A DNA stretch of 64,000 nucleotides from Rhodamnia argentea. Taxonomy: Eukaryota; Streptophyta; Magnoliopsida; Myrtales; Myrtaceae. Positions 25,060 through 36,612 of this stretch are shown in pieces; position 1 is the first letter of the stretch, and every line of letters begins with the position of its first letter. The position numbers were made by a program, and so were the translations under genes. The stretch lies in contig NC_063159.1 in the NCBI RefSeq assembly GCF_020921035.1, forward strand, positions 9,278,501 to 9,342,500, given 5' to 3'. The notes beneath the pieces are model-generated. The model was not told the origin of the DNA and made no database searches. It worked only from the letters and a program-made list of their open reading frames with translations.

Positions 25060-25409
25060 TAAGATCACACCAGAAGATGATTCTGTCTAGATGAACCCCA
25101 AAAGACAACAAGGTACATAAGACACTACGCTGAAAGAAAAAGGGTCACAAAAGCAGAACACTTAGTCTTACATTATGTCTTAAAAGAAAGTGGCTTATAA
25201 CATAGATTACATTACATAAAACGACATTTGAAAAGGTAAGCATGAGAGAGAGAGAAAGCGAGACATTTTATAGTTCTTTTTCAAATGGCGAAGTTGCCTG
25301 GACCACATGTCCTAAGTTTAGCCGTAAATGTGGGCCTTAGAAGAATAAAAAATGTTAAAGTGACGAGAAGTCCGATGGCCAATCTTAAAATAAGTAGAAG
25401 CTAAGAAGA

Positions 25410-25450
25410 GTCCCACATCGATCGCAAACACACATGCGACTCAGTTTATA
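25410..25450 (+). promoter_or_regulatory. U6 promoter, copy A: upstream sequence element and TATA box
   Basis: The plant snRNA upstream sequence element GTCCCACATCG is at 25410-25420 (-67 to -57) and matches the consensus RTCCCACATCG exactly. The TATA box TTTATATT starts at 25445 (-32). The short distance between the two boxes is the type known for plant Pol III U6 promoters, as opposed to Pol II snRNA genes. Confidence 0.88.
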
Positions 25451-25476
25451 TTGTTCAATGGGGGTCGAGAGAGGTT

Positions 25477-25496
25477 GTCTCTTCGGAGACATCCGA

Positions 25497-25528
<32 letters not shown>

Positions 25529-25578
25529 GGCCCCTGCGCAAGGATGACACGCACAAATCGAGAAATGGTCCAAATTTT
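25477..25578 (+). ncRNA. U6: U6 spliceosomal snRNA, copy A
   Basis: The 102-nt sequence has all core U6 parts: ACAGAGAAGATTAGCATGGC (5' splice-site binding ACAGAGA box and U4-pairing region), AAGGATGACACGCA, and the 3' GAAATGGTCCAAATTTT. It ends in a T run that serves as Pol III terminator. The 5' stem reads GTCTCTTCGGAGAC; compared with the common plant GTCCCTTCGGGGAC, both sides of one pair have changed together, so the stem is kept. U6 forms the catalytic core of the major spliceosome. With an exact promoter, this copy looks active. Confidence 0.95.
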
Positions 25579-25764
25579 TTTGTACTTTCTCAATATGATT
25601 TTTTTTCGCTTCCTTGGGGTAACATGAAATTTTATTACATTCACCTTTGCTTGATCAATCCTAATATACTCTCTAATTGTAATTGCTTTGAAAATATTAA
25701 GATTAATACCGCCAATAGTAATACAAATCTTCAAAGTGTTGTATATTTTGAAATGATAAATTGT

Positions 25765-25982
25765 AGAGGCAATAGCTGAAGGTTATCAACATGATGTGTT
25801 AGAGGAAGGTATTTTTTTTTATTTGATTAATAATAATCGAGGACCATAATATTTTCTTTCAAAAGATTGAAACGCCGAGTCATCCAAGCTAACATAATTT
25901 ACTTAATTTATTTTAAGCTAAGGTACATGCTAAATCTAACTGCTGAAGACAACAATTCATTGGTCGTTTTATGCATGTTTTC
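25765..25982. repeat. Duplicated flank, unit B (matches 21592-22050)
   Basis: This is the second copy of the flank described at 21592, without the 227-bp insertion. It lies directly downstream of U6 copy A and marks the start of the second tandem unit. Confidence 0.7.
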
Positions 25983-27340
25983 TGAAGAATGTATGCAAGC
26001 ATTACCCGTCTTCAGACAATCTTATTGGGAACAGAACCTGATTTTCACTTACCTTCAGTATTTGTGGTAGCTCCATAACAGAAAGCCTTGGCATCTCTCT
26101 GGGCATTCCTCTGGAAGAAGCGCCAGATCCCATTTGCAGGGTTTTTGACTGAGGTGTTCCACAAGTCAGTAATTAAGCAGGCTATGGTTTCTTCTGATGC
26201 AAGTACATCTTAATAGCCCACTTTTCGCCAGGCCAAAAGCCGCGCGACGCGGGGTGTCGGGCCGCATCGAATCAAGAACTCGGTCGAATCGATGAACGAT
26301 ACTGGTTAAGCTGCGAGTCGTTTGAAAGCATTCGTATTCCAGTTAGGGAAAGCAATCTACTACTTGCAAAGACGTTCAAAGATGTCGGCTGTCAAATTGG
26401 GAGGTCTTGAGAGGATCTTATTTTCCCGATATGGAGGATAACCTGCTCATCCTATACAAGCGCACTCATATGACTTGTTAGATAGATCTTATTGATGAAT
26501 AATACCTAGTGCTTTGTTAGATGTGGTGTTACTAAACACTTCAATAATAAAACAATAAAATGTAATTAGGGATCTCCGAAGTTTTGTAGTTCAAAACTCA
26601 CGCATTTACCGGTGCATGTGCAAGTAGAATTGGGACACGATCTATTTGAGAATAAAACATCAACCCAACACAAAGCAATAAGCGCCATCCATCCGGGAGA
26701 TACTTTTCTTTTGCCGCTTAATGCATGAGATACCTTATTTGTATTCATTTGCTGAATAGTTTCCCATTGGATTAGGAATAGTTTTTTTTTTTTTTCTAAA
26801 AACCACGAAAGGAACAATCTCAACATGTACATTTACATCTCCCACTATTCGTCCTAACATTTTGTTGTACCATAAATCATATCAGAGAGTATCGATAAAA
26901 TTTATGCTAGGCAAAAACATTGCATTTAAGTATATTTTGGATCTGTGAAAACAAATGGAACATCGGACTGAATCTCCGATGAAACAAAACAGCAAACAGT
27001 TGCAACATTCTCTATAGAATAATTATTACGTTTTTTTATTTAGCGATGTATGTTTACATGTAATCTGTTCGATAATATAACATTGGATGGATTCTTAGAA
27101 TACAATGGAAATTTACACAACGGCTGAATGTTACAGTGTGTCCTTCCCACGTTCCTCTGGGACATCTATTTAAAGTCGAAATTATGTTGATAAACTCTAG
27201 GACATCTATTTAAAAAAAATAAAATAAAAAATCTAATTTATAAGTAGATCATTTATAGTTTGCAATAGAGCTGACTTGATTGAATGTACGAAATTTCGCT
27301 AAACACAATTTTTCGAAAAAAGACGAGACATCTAAGTCTT
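25983..27340. other. Intergenic stretch within the duplicated region
   Basis: No product is recognised. A somewhat GC-richer part lies at about 26090-26400. Short open frames at 25867-26070 and 26566-26832 show no known motif. By position this is where unit A would hold the PPR gene that follows U6 in unit B, but I see no trace of its coding exons. Confidence 0.35.
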
Positions 27341-27344
27341 AACC

Positions 27345-27640
27345 GCAGCACTTGGTCCAGTTTGTTCTTGGCTTTTCTTTCGAGAGTTGCTTTGCTTCCA
27401 TCCGTGTTGTACCTTTGTACTAAGAATGTAATCCTTCTTTCCAATACGTAGTTTGCTTATCATGAAAACATACGGAGGCTGAGAGAAGTATTGTTTGTAA
27501 CAGCTCTAGCTTTTATTGTCCTTTCCTTTTGATGATGCTCGAACTTTACTTGTGACGTATCTACACGTGAAAACTTGGCATCTCGAAGACGAACTGCTTA
27601 ACTTCTCTTCTCATTCTTTTCCAACCGAAGAGGAGGTTGT
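27345..27640. repeat. Relic of the PPR gene's 3' flank (matches 34766-35105)
   Basis: Shared phrases in the same order include TGGTCC-GTTTGTTCTT, ACTTGGCATCTYGAAGA and CCGAAGAGGAGGT, interrupted by small gaps. In unit B this sequence lies just downstream of the intact PPR gene. Here it lies 1.9 kb downstream of U6 copy A, nearly the same distance as in unit B (2.06 kb), but without the gene. Confidence 0.65.
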
Positions 27641-28088
27641 CGCGACCTCTCTTTTCCGCCCGAAGTAAAAAAGGATTATAAGTTTAGGGGTAGCGCCCAA
27701 AGGCGGGCCGATGGCCCTCGATTAGGCGCGGGCTCTCCCAAACCCTTTCCTCCGAGTACCTAAAGAACATGAACAAATGGGTCATGGATAGGAATGTCGT
27801 GAAAACACAAAAGTTGGAGTTATTTGTAGGGATCAGCATGTACACGGCGATTAAGTTATGAGAGAAATGACGGGAAAACAAGAGAAGAAATTGAAGGAAA
27901 ATAAGAGAAGAATGCCTTTCCTCTTCTTGGTTCACGATTCTTTTTCCCTCATTGGGTTTTTGAATAGATACTCATTTCTGACAAACAGGCATGGGACCAT
28001 CTCAATGCATTAGCCATTATTCGTCCCATGCATGTAGTGCTCGGAATTATGTTAGAGTTGATCGATATAATTCAAGCTAAACAGAAAT
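27641..28088. other. Upstream region of the DUF4220 relic
   Basis: Nothing is recognised apart from the likely former promoter of the following pseudogene. Confidence 0.3.
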
Positions 28089-30290
28089 ATGGCATTTAGC
28101 TCCATTTCGTATCTATGGAACAAATGGAACATTCGGGGCTTCATCATGCTGAGCCTCTTACTTCAAGTCTTTCTCATTCTATTCCCACCCCTTCGAAAGA
28201 AAACAACGAACAACCGCATTGCTTTCCTCTTTTGGTCGGCCTATTTGATGGCTGATTGGGTAGCTGCATTTGGAATCGGGCTCATCTCTCACAACCAAGG
28301 CAACTTGTCCGCTCATGTAGCTGAAATGGATAGAGCACTTGGGGCATTTTGGGCCTCATTTCTCTTGTTACATCTTGGCGGTCCGGACACCATCACTACC
28401 TTTTCTCTGGAGGACAGTGCTTTGGCGACGGCACCTGCTCAGTCTCACCTTCCAAGTCGGTGCCGCCGTTTATGTCTTTGTGCAGATATTTCCCAGCGAC
28501 AAGTCGCCGGTGTTCCCAATAATGCTGGTTCTTCTTGCCGGGGTCATAAAAAATGCGGAGAGGACACTAGCGCTTGATCTCTCGAGCCTCCCAAGGCTTT
28601 AGGAATGGGTGCTCTCACAGCAGGAGTCTCTTCATGATGAAGGTAGCAAATCTGTTGTCGATCTCGTTGATCTACTAGATGGATATGGTTATGCAGATGA
28701 AGAAGAAGCAAAGCTTGCTGAGAGCATTGTGGTGAAGCATTCTTACTACTTCTTTCAGAACTCTAAGGTTTTCCTCACCGATCTCATCTTCACACGCAGC
28801 CAACGTCGAATGAGCCAAGAATATTTCCGAAGAGTTTCTGTGGTGGATGCGCTGAGGGTGATATTGGTTGAACTCCATTTCATTGACGAGGTGCTCCACA
28901 CAAAAGCATTGGCAATGCACTCCAAGTGGGGCTACATTTTCCGCTTCATAGCCTTCACTGACATTGTGATGGCTTTCGTCCTATTCAATCGCTTGAAGAA
29001 GCATCAGCTCCCCGAATTCGATGTGAAAATTACTTATTCTCTTCTTTTTGGAGGGATTGTTCTTGATGTGATAGCTGTGCTCATGTTCGTTTTCTCTGAC
29101 TGGACTATTGCCGGAGTCAAGTGGCACAAAGCAGGATCATCTAAACTGGATTCTTTTTTCCACAACTTGCTATCCGCTGCGGATGACCTAAGGAATCCCC
29201 GACTCGCCGCATATGAAGCAGAGTCTAATGCTGAAGTTACTTATGCGGTCTTAGATACACCATTCATATATCGAAGGTGGTCAGAATCCATTTCTGCTTG
29301 TAACCTTCTGTCTGAGAGTTTGAAGGAGAGTCCGAGAAAGATGTATAAACACCATGGGTGCCGGGGAAAACGTTTCTGTCTCTAATATCTTCAGTTTTCC
29401 ATCGTATGTGGCCGAGAAGATGGTCTCTTGCTTCCATCAAGCTGTTGGAGGCTGTGGTCCGAGGAACATGGATGGAAAAAGATCAAGGGTGGCGAATACG
29501 AGGTACGTGTCGACGAATCCATTCATTATGAAGCTATGGATTTTTATTTTTAAGGAGGTGAGACGTAGATCGTTCTACACGAATACTTTTACAGCGGAGC
29601 ATGAAGCATATTTGACAGATGAAAATATACGAGCCCAGAGGTGATTGGTTTCTCTGGAAAATCCAGGGGACCGATCGCAATCGCGATCACGACGGACTTA
29701 AGGATGCTGTCACCAAGGGTAATTACGACGATAGTATTATAAAGTTGCATCCTGCTACTGAAATCTGTTATAATGCAAAGTTCCCCGAGGACAGGAATGA
29801 TGAAAGGGAGTTCTGAAAGATCCTCTCCGACTACATGTTGTATCTTCTACTTGATCAGCATAATGTGATGTCCGCCGAAGGCAGCGCTGCCCAAATAAGA
29901 TCGGCAAGTACGTTGCAGTAGCTATGGGACATCCCTGTTCCTGCCAATGAGCTGATGTGGAGCTTCGGGAGACAATGAAAAGTAATCTGGAGAGCTTATG
30001 CGACACAATCTTTGCCCTACCTGTAAACTTGGGCCCCACCAAGTACTCGAAATCGTTGCTCCGCAGCGGGATCGAATTGGCCCGAGAGATAGAACGGATC
30101 GGGGGAAGGAAGCAGGAGGTGATGAGCTGGTTGTGGGTCGAGATGCTGTCATATGCAGCACTTCATATCAAGGGAGAGGCGCATGCGCAGGTGCTGAGCA
30201 GAGGTGGAGAGCTTCTCGCCTTCGTTTGGCTATTGATGATTCATTCCGGCTGCTACCACTCTCCCGAATGTTGGCCTGTATTATGATTAC
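28089..30290 (+). pseudogene. Broken DUF4220/DUF594 multi-pass membrane protein gene
   Basis: The N-terminal part shows the family start (WNKWNIRGFIMLSLLLQVFL, then RIAFLFWSAYLMADWVAAF), with several hydrophobic membrane segments. The middle (28609-29385) is a 258-residue open stretch with further membrane spans (FIAFTDIVMAFVLF, LLFGGIVLDVIAVLMFVF). The C-terminal DUF594 motif VEMLSYAAL...LSRGGELLAFVWLLMIHSG is at about 30138-30247. The reading frame changes near 28410, an in-frame stop lies at about 28600-28602, and further frame changes occur after 29380, so no single protein is encoded. Intact members are about 700 residues, intronless, of unknown function and often clustered. It lies between the unit-B flank and the unit-B TNL relic. 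Confidence 0.85.
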
Positions 30291-30880
30291 GGGCGTCACA
30301 GATACACAAGTTTGGTGAATCCATCATATAATTCGGTGTAAGATTGGTGTATGTTTCATTGTGTCTTACGACACAAGCTATCTTTCGATTTCTGTTTACG
30401 TGTACTCCCCGTGCTGATAAAATGGTTGGATGGACCGTGCGAATATAGCGAATGGCACGCAAAGTTCGAAGATTGCATCGAGATATTAAGGCAGAAGCAA
30501 AGAGGCGATGTCCGGTCCGAACAAGATAGAAACAATGATCGTAACAGACAACAATAAAAATCAAGAAGAAGGCGATACAACAGTCGAAACACAACTCTTC
30601 GAATTGATCATAACTGAATCAATTTCCATCACTACAGATTTCTTGCAGTTTTGTCCAAAGGGTAGCTTCACTTTCCTCCCCAAGTATCTTGTTTTTAACA
30701 ATGACCGACTAGATTCATTAAATTTTTCAGCGTCAGAACTTGCCATCTGCAAAAACAGAACAATGTATTGCAGAAGTGAAATATGAAGTACTAGAGGATC
30801 ATATAGCCAAAGGGGGAAAAAAAACAAACTAGAAGATCTCTTAGTAAAAAGCAGAATATGTATTGATAGTTGTAGCTTTG
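30291..30880. other. Spacer between DUF4220 relic and TNL relic
   Basis: A 92-codon open frame at 30508-30786 has no recognisable motif. Nothing else is supported. Confidence 0.3.
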
Positions 30881-30882
30881 CT

Positions 30883-32215
30883 TTATTTTCCAGGATCTGT
30901 TACAAGATTTTGATGGACGATTCTCCTTCCAAGATCTCTTAGCCGGTCATGAATCCTGGATACCTCGTCATTTAAAACCTTTATCACGGACATGCTCTCG
31001 ACAGCATCAGTCCCCCAGTTCTGGAGAAAATCTACAATCCTGCATGTGAATTGCATTATTCTTGTTCTCATTAAGGCATCATGGCTGATCTTCGACTGTC
31101 CTGCGACATCCTGTGAAGAACTTTGCTTAATTTGTCTAGTGTCTTTTCATATCTCCTTCCTCGATAAAGGAACGAACCTAATGCTTCAAGAGCCAAAGGA
31201 AGTCGTCCGGTTATGGAGACAACAGTCTCTTGAAAGGATGTGGTAGTCATCTAAAGGAGTGTCTCTCTTGAAGGCATGCCTGCTGAAAAGCCGCAGTCCA
31301 TGATCGGAACTCATTTCCTCCATTTCATAATTTGGAATGACATATATCAATTCTTTATTATGCAAACCATTTTTATTCCTAGTTGTAATAATAACTCTAG
31401 AACTTGAACCACAAGGTACACTTGCTAACCAACTTCTCATACTTGTTCACTCTTTGCCCATGTCGTCAAGAACAATGAGGACTTCCTTTTTGCGGAGTGT
31501 TTCTTCAATCCTCTGCTCTTCATAATCAATGTCATCAATATTGTTTGCCCATAATAACTTTTTTTGCAACTCGACTATTCCTTCATCTCTCTTCAAGGAA
31601 ACTGCTGCACATTCCAAAGTATGGCGACAGTTGATTGAAGACGACCTTGGCAAGAGTTGTTTTTCCTATGCCTCCTATTCCATGAGCTACAGCCGGCCAG
31701 AAACCACTTGCTTCGATATCCAATATCTTTCTCAAATCTGCCCCCTCCGTCATCCATTCCAACTAAATGTTCAGTCGCGGACTTATGTATCGTCTTCAGC
31801 TTATTCAAAACCACCCGGACGACCAGTTTGATAAGTCCTCCTTGGCTGTCGCAATTAATTGCAAAACATTTTCAGTGGGAAAAGATCATAATACATTCGT
31901 TCATGTTTCTGCTCACTTTATTTACTGCTCATTTTCCAAGTAAAAGACCAGGGAGAAAAGAATGGTAAAACAGCATAACGATGCAGACACAGCGAGAAGA
32001 GCTTACCCATCGTCCTTTATCAGGTTCCATCTCTTTATTTCATCGACCTCTTGAAGAGCCTTTCGACAAGCCTCGACCTCAACACTACTCCACTTCTGCT
32101 CTTGCTCCAACTTTCATATGGGCATCCCGGTAGAATGGAGTTTTAACCTTGACATCCTCGGGTTCCACATCGAAGAAGAAAACGGGAAGAATCTCTTTCT
32201 TCCCCCTCCGATTTA
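30883..32215 (-). pseudogene. TIR-NBS-LRR resistance gene relic, unit B
   Basis: On the minus strand: a partial TIR end (about 32040-32215), linker text TIHKSATEHLVGMDD (about 31735-31800), intact P-loop GIGGIGKTTLA (about 31649-31692), kinase-2 VLIVLDDMGKE (about 31447-31485), RNBS-B SSRVIITTRNKN (about 31370-31410), RLFSRHAFKRDTP (about 31265-31305), then ALGSFLYRGRRYEKTLDKLS (about 31125-31185) and DRLRDLGRRIVHQN (about 30895-30945). Frames are broken in several places, and the first part of the TIR domain is missing compared with unit A. It is the paralogue of 22510-24250; the unit-A relic keeps more of the TIR domain, this one more of the NB-ARC end. Confidence 0.82.
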
Positions 32216-32637
32216 GAAAAGTAATTTATAAAGCAGATTACTTTAGATAAAGCGACTTTGGAAAAAATAAAGCATAAGAGACAAAGGAGAAGGAAGGCAG
32301 GACATCTTGTAAAGACAACAGTGCAGATGCTGCACACTAAGGTGGAAGTTGACGGTAGAACATGATTCTGTCAAAGATGAACCCTAAAGACAACAGGGTA
32401 CATAAGACACCACGCTGAAAGAAAAAAGGGTCACAAAAGCAGAACACTTGTCTTGCATTATGTCCTAAAAGACTGTGGCTTACACTGTAGAATACTTTGA
32501 GATTAAAGGACCGTTGGAAAGGTAAGCGAGAGAGAGAGAGAGAGAGAGCGGAACATTTATAGTTCTTTTTCAAATGACAAAGTTGCTTGGACCACATGTC
32601 AATGTGGGCCGTATAAGAATAAAAAATGTTAGGAAGA

Positions 32638-32678
32638 GTCCCATATCGATTGCGAACACACATGCAATTTAGTTTATA
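32638..32678 (+). promoter_or_regulatory. U6 promoter, copy B
   Basis: The upstream sequence element reads GTCCCATATCG (32638-32648), one base off the consensus, at -65. The TATA box TTTATATT starts at 32673 (-30). Spacing is nearly that of copy A. Confidence 0.82.
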
Positions 32679-32702
32679 TTGCTAAGGGAGACGAAAGAGC
32701 TT

Positions 32703-32722
32703 GTCTCTTCGGAGACATCCGA

Positions 32723-32754
<32 letters not shown>

Positions 32755-32804
32755 GGCCCCTGCGCAAGGATGACACGCACAAATCGAGAAATGGTCCAAA
32801 TTTT
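32703..32804 (+). ncRNA. U6: U6 spliceosomal snRNA, copy B
   Basis: The 102-nt RNA sequence appears identical to copy A, including the compensated 5' stem GTCTCTTCGGAGAC, while the flanks differ at many positions. A T run terminates it. The RNA part is intact; the changed base in the upstream element may lower its expression. The intact PPR gene starts 360 bp downstream. Confidence 0.94.
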
Positions 32805-33163
32805 TTTGTATTTTTTTCCATTTTTTTTTTTTTTTGCATCCTTGTAACATAAAATTTTAATACATTTACCTTTTTCTTGATCATTTCTAGTTAGAATTGA
32901 GAGAATCTTCAAATTCATACTAATACAAATCTTCAAAGTATCGTATCTTTATGATTGATCTCGTGTTTAATGTGTCGAAATTATTTTTATCTTATTATTT
33001 TCATACTTATTTTAATATTTTTCCAGACAAAACGAGATTGCTTTTGCTTTTTATCTTATTATCTTCTCAAACTAATTTTGCATTTGATTGTAGAATTATT
33101 ACAAGTTCTTCAGCCTGGTACACCCAATTTGGACAGACGGGGCCCGAAACCCAAGGTGGAGCC

Positions 33164-34587
33164 ATGGAGGCTTCTCTGTCTCTCCCGTTTCGCTCTGTCC
33201 AGCCGCGTCTCCACCAAGCTCCCGCCACGAGCTTCGTCACCTGCGGGCTTCGCAACAGTACGAGGAGGCCTCTGTGGAGGTCGGACGTGTTGTCGACGGA
33301 GGCCATACAAGCCGTCCAGTCCCTCAAGCTGGCCAAATCCACTCCTCGGTTGAGCCACGTCCTCAGCACGACCCTCGCTCGGCTCTTGAAATCCGACCTC
33401 TTGAACACCTTCGCCGAGCTCAAGAGACAGAACGAGGTCGATTTGGCCCTCAAGGTATCGCCTTTTTGGAGTTCGTGTGGTTCCTGGGTCTTCGTTTTCT
33501 TTGCTTTTCTTGTTGGTTTTCGAATTCTCTCTTTGTAACTTTGGTGTTTGATGTGAAAGATCTCTGCCCTTCTAGATAGGAATTGCAAGTTTAGAAGGCC
33601 ATTTCTGGTGTCTATGTAAGTTGCATTCTTTGGTTGTGGCGGATGCTCTGACTGGTATGAGCAGACCTAGTGATCTGGCAATTGAGTGTTGCTCTGAAGT
33701 TTGGTGAATTCGTTTTTCACATTGGTTATCGGTGATTCAATCGGTACATTGAGCTAGTGACTGGCATGGGCGATTTGTGGAAAATGGGTCGATTGTTGAT
33801 TGATGAGATTGGCTTACCTTGCAACAATGATTCTTGTAGGCTTTTATGGCCTTATAGATTTTATCCATGTTTAGGAGTTTCTGAGTTCGGGTTTGGGTAC
33901 TCTTTCTAATCTTCTACACTAGGCATTCACAAAGAAAGGAGAATCTCTGTGCAGATTAATTTCAAATTAACAGATAACAATAGTTAACCTTTGGCAGAAA
34001 TGCAGGTTTTGCATGTTTCGTCAAGGGAAACAACATTGAGCATAATCAAACTACTGTTCTCATTAGTATTTTGAGGAAAAAGAGAAACAAAGCAATACCC
34101 TTGCTGTATCAAACGGGTGGTGTGAATTCTGGATGCACTATCTCAATATTTCCTTTGTACTGTTCTCATTCTATCTAAAAGATTCCAGTTATAGGTCTTT
34201 GAGTACGTGTGCAAGGAGGAATGGTACCAAACTGATCTTGCATTGCGTTGCGAGATGATCCAACTATTGGGAAAGAACAAAATGGTCACTCTTGCCGAAG
34301 TTGTTTTCTCCGGACTTCTGAAAGAAGGGATTGAAGGCGACACAAGGGCGTATGCGGAGATGATTGGAGCATATCTAACAGCGGACATGATTGAAAAGGC
34401 AATGCAGACCTATGAGAAGATGAAAGCGGCTGGTCGTTCCCCAAATGAATTTACCCTGATGATCCTCATAAGAAATCTAGAGAAGGCCGGAGAAAGAGAA
34501 CTGGTAGAGTTCGTGAAGAGAGATTGTGTTGAATATTTGGATTCTCCTAAAAAGTTCCTAGAAGAAGTTGAAAGAAAATATGTATGA
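33164..34587 (+). CDS. Short pentatricopeptide-repeat protein, THA8-like, probably plastid
   Basis: Two exons, 33164-33454 and 34195-34587, join in frame to 227 residues. The N-terminus (MEASLSLPFRSVQPRLHQ) is rich in Ser/Arg and lacks acids, as expected of a transit peptide. Then follow STEAIQAVQSLKLAKS, LLKSDLLNTFAELKRQNEVD, and about four PPR-like helical pairs (ALRCEMIQLLGKNKMVTLAE; TRAYAEMIGAYLTADMIEKA; EFTLMILIRNLEKAGERE). The tail is DSPKKFLEEVERKYV. The length and layout fit the THA8/EMB3123 group, short PPR proteins that bind and help splice plastid group II introns. THA8 itself versus a THA8-like paralogue cannot be told by eye. Confidence 0.82.
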
Positions 34588-36612
34588 ATTCACTCTTCCA
34601 TGCTCATTCCAGCATTATGTTCTATATATAAATGCTCATGTCTCTTGGATGTTATCTGGAGATGAATTTTCTTTAAGGCCAGTCATCATTGCTCAAAAAT
34701 GATTGTTTGACGCAACGGGAACTAGAGCTTTATACTCTTGGCTTGTTCAAGTAGGAATAGTGGTCAGTGGTCCGATTTGTTCTTCGCTTTTTGAGAGTTA
34801 TTTTGCTTCCACACATATTCTACATTTATACTAGAACATATTCCTTCTTTCCATTGATAGCTGCTTATAATAAATTTTTGGGATTTATGACCTAATTTTG
34901 TTGTTTGAGTGCCAATCTTCTATTCATTAATGATAACTTATGGAGGCCTGGAGAAGTATTGTGATGGCTTTAGTTTTTATTATCCTTTCGCCTTTCTTGA
35001 TGCTTGAACTTGACTTTGTGATTTGCATCAATGTGAAACTTGGCATCTTGAAGATGTTCTTAACTTCTGTTCTTATTCTTTTCCAGCCGAAGAGGAGGTC
35101 AGTTGAACTTGTTTGAGGACTTACAGCTATGCAAGCATGAGCAGCTAGAAGTTCTCCTCCAGCAATGAGAAGACGCACCACTTTTGCCGACTTCTATCAA
35201 AATCATTGCACATGGTTTGCAGCAGGATCTTGAATTTTTTTGTTGAAATAGAGACACGGGTGATCACTCTCAAAATGTTAATAGGCATTCATACGTGGCT
35301 AGGTCTCTAATCCAGAGGAGCTTAGGCCAGATGAAGCAGATTCCGGATGTTTATAACAGGTGCTGATGGTGTCTTTTCTCATGTTGCAAAGTCACTGTTG
35401 CTTATGTTATATGGAACAGGTTTTTAAATTAATCAGAAAATGTAGATGTTCTATTTGTTTGTGGATGGACCTCATTTTTTATGGTCACAAGTTGCTTCCA
35501 GTTGAGTTCTTCCTTGATAGATCAGTCAGTAGACATTACTGTTGATAATCCCGAATATACCTTGAGTTGTCAACCTATTATCAGGAATTTTATTGTCCTT
35601 TAAGGATGCCTCAATGCATTTGATCCTCTGTATTGGATTGTTTGGTGATGATATTACCTTGTTCTCCTTTCTTCTCGCGTGCTGGGCTATCTATAAGTGC
35701 AAGGAAAGGCAGGAAAATTGCATGTTCTGTTGAATTTAGGTTGTGGCAAAAGTAATTCTTTTAGCATATGTTTGAATATGTTTTCTTCAAAAGGTCGTTC
35801 TTTTTTCCCGGATGAGACGTAATGGATGATGTGGAACATGGTGTTTCTGCTAGTGATGTGCCAAAAGATAGATAGTTTCCATGGCCCAGTTGCTGGCTAT
35901 GTAGGTAGTTACTACCTCAGTCGGGTATTTAGATAAAAAAAAAAATTGCTACAGATGTATTGATAGTTACTTTTGCATGGTAATAATGCGAGGACGAATA
36001 TTATCGTTACTTCAACTTATTACTAATAGGTCATGCTCTATGTAAAATTACTAGTCATATCGAGAAATGAATTTTGATATCGACTGTTCTTGGCACATTA
36101 GCTAATTACTATTTAAGGAAACTTTATGGTTTGAATGTAACAACTATCCCGAGCCATGTGTAATCACTGTTTTCAAAAGTGAATTTTTGCACATTTAGTA
36201 TGCTTAACTAGAGCAAAGAAGATACTCATTAACAGGACCTTAAGGAATTACTTTGCATACAACAAATGCGAGAAAGGAATCAAGAACCCTCTTTATATCA
36301 CAGTGAAATAACATCAACTCAATAAAAAAAGCGGGGCGGGCAAACAAATTTATCTGCACATATGCATTCCTTTCTTGTAGCTCCCATGAACAGTATATCT
36401 ACAAGTCTACAAATATAGGAACAGTATGACCAATACAGAACAAGAACATCGAAAATCTTGACAGAGAAGCTAGCAAAAAGTACTACTTCCTAAGATAATT
36501 AAACACTGCAAGGATTTGGAGAGGGGAAAAAGCACATGAAATAGGAGAAAAAGTCGAGGGAAAAAAAAAAATCAACATCCCTTCGAAGAGCATGAATGCA
36601 ATTGCACTCCCT
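34588..36612. other. PPR 3' flank and intergenic spacer
   Basis: 34766-35105 is the segment that reappears as a relic at 27345-27640. The rest, up to the TBC gene's stop codon at 36613, has no recognised feature; the part next to the TBC gene likely holds its 3' untranslated region. Confidence 0.4.

Noticed and set aside
26566-26832. Minus-strand open frame with Cys-rich end
   Set aside because: No family match I can name, and a poly-T/Lys run in the middle suggests chance.
30508-30786. 92-codon open frame as a small gene
   Set aside because: No recognisable motif, low-complexity start, and it lies in degraded sequence between two pseudogenes.
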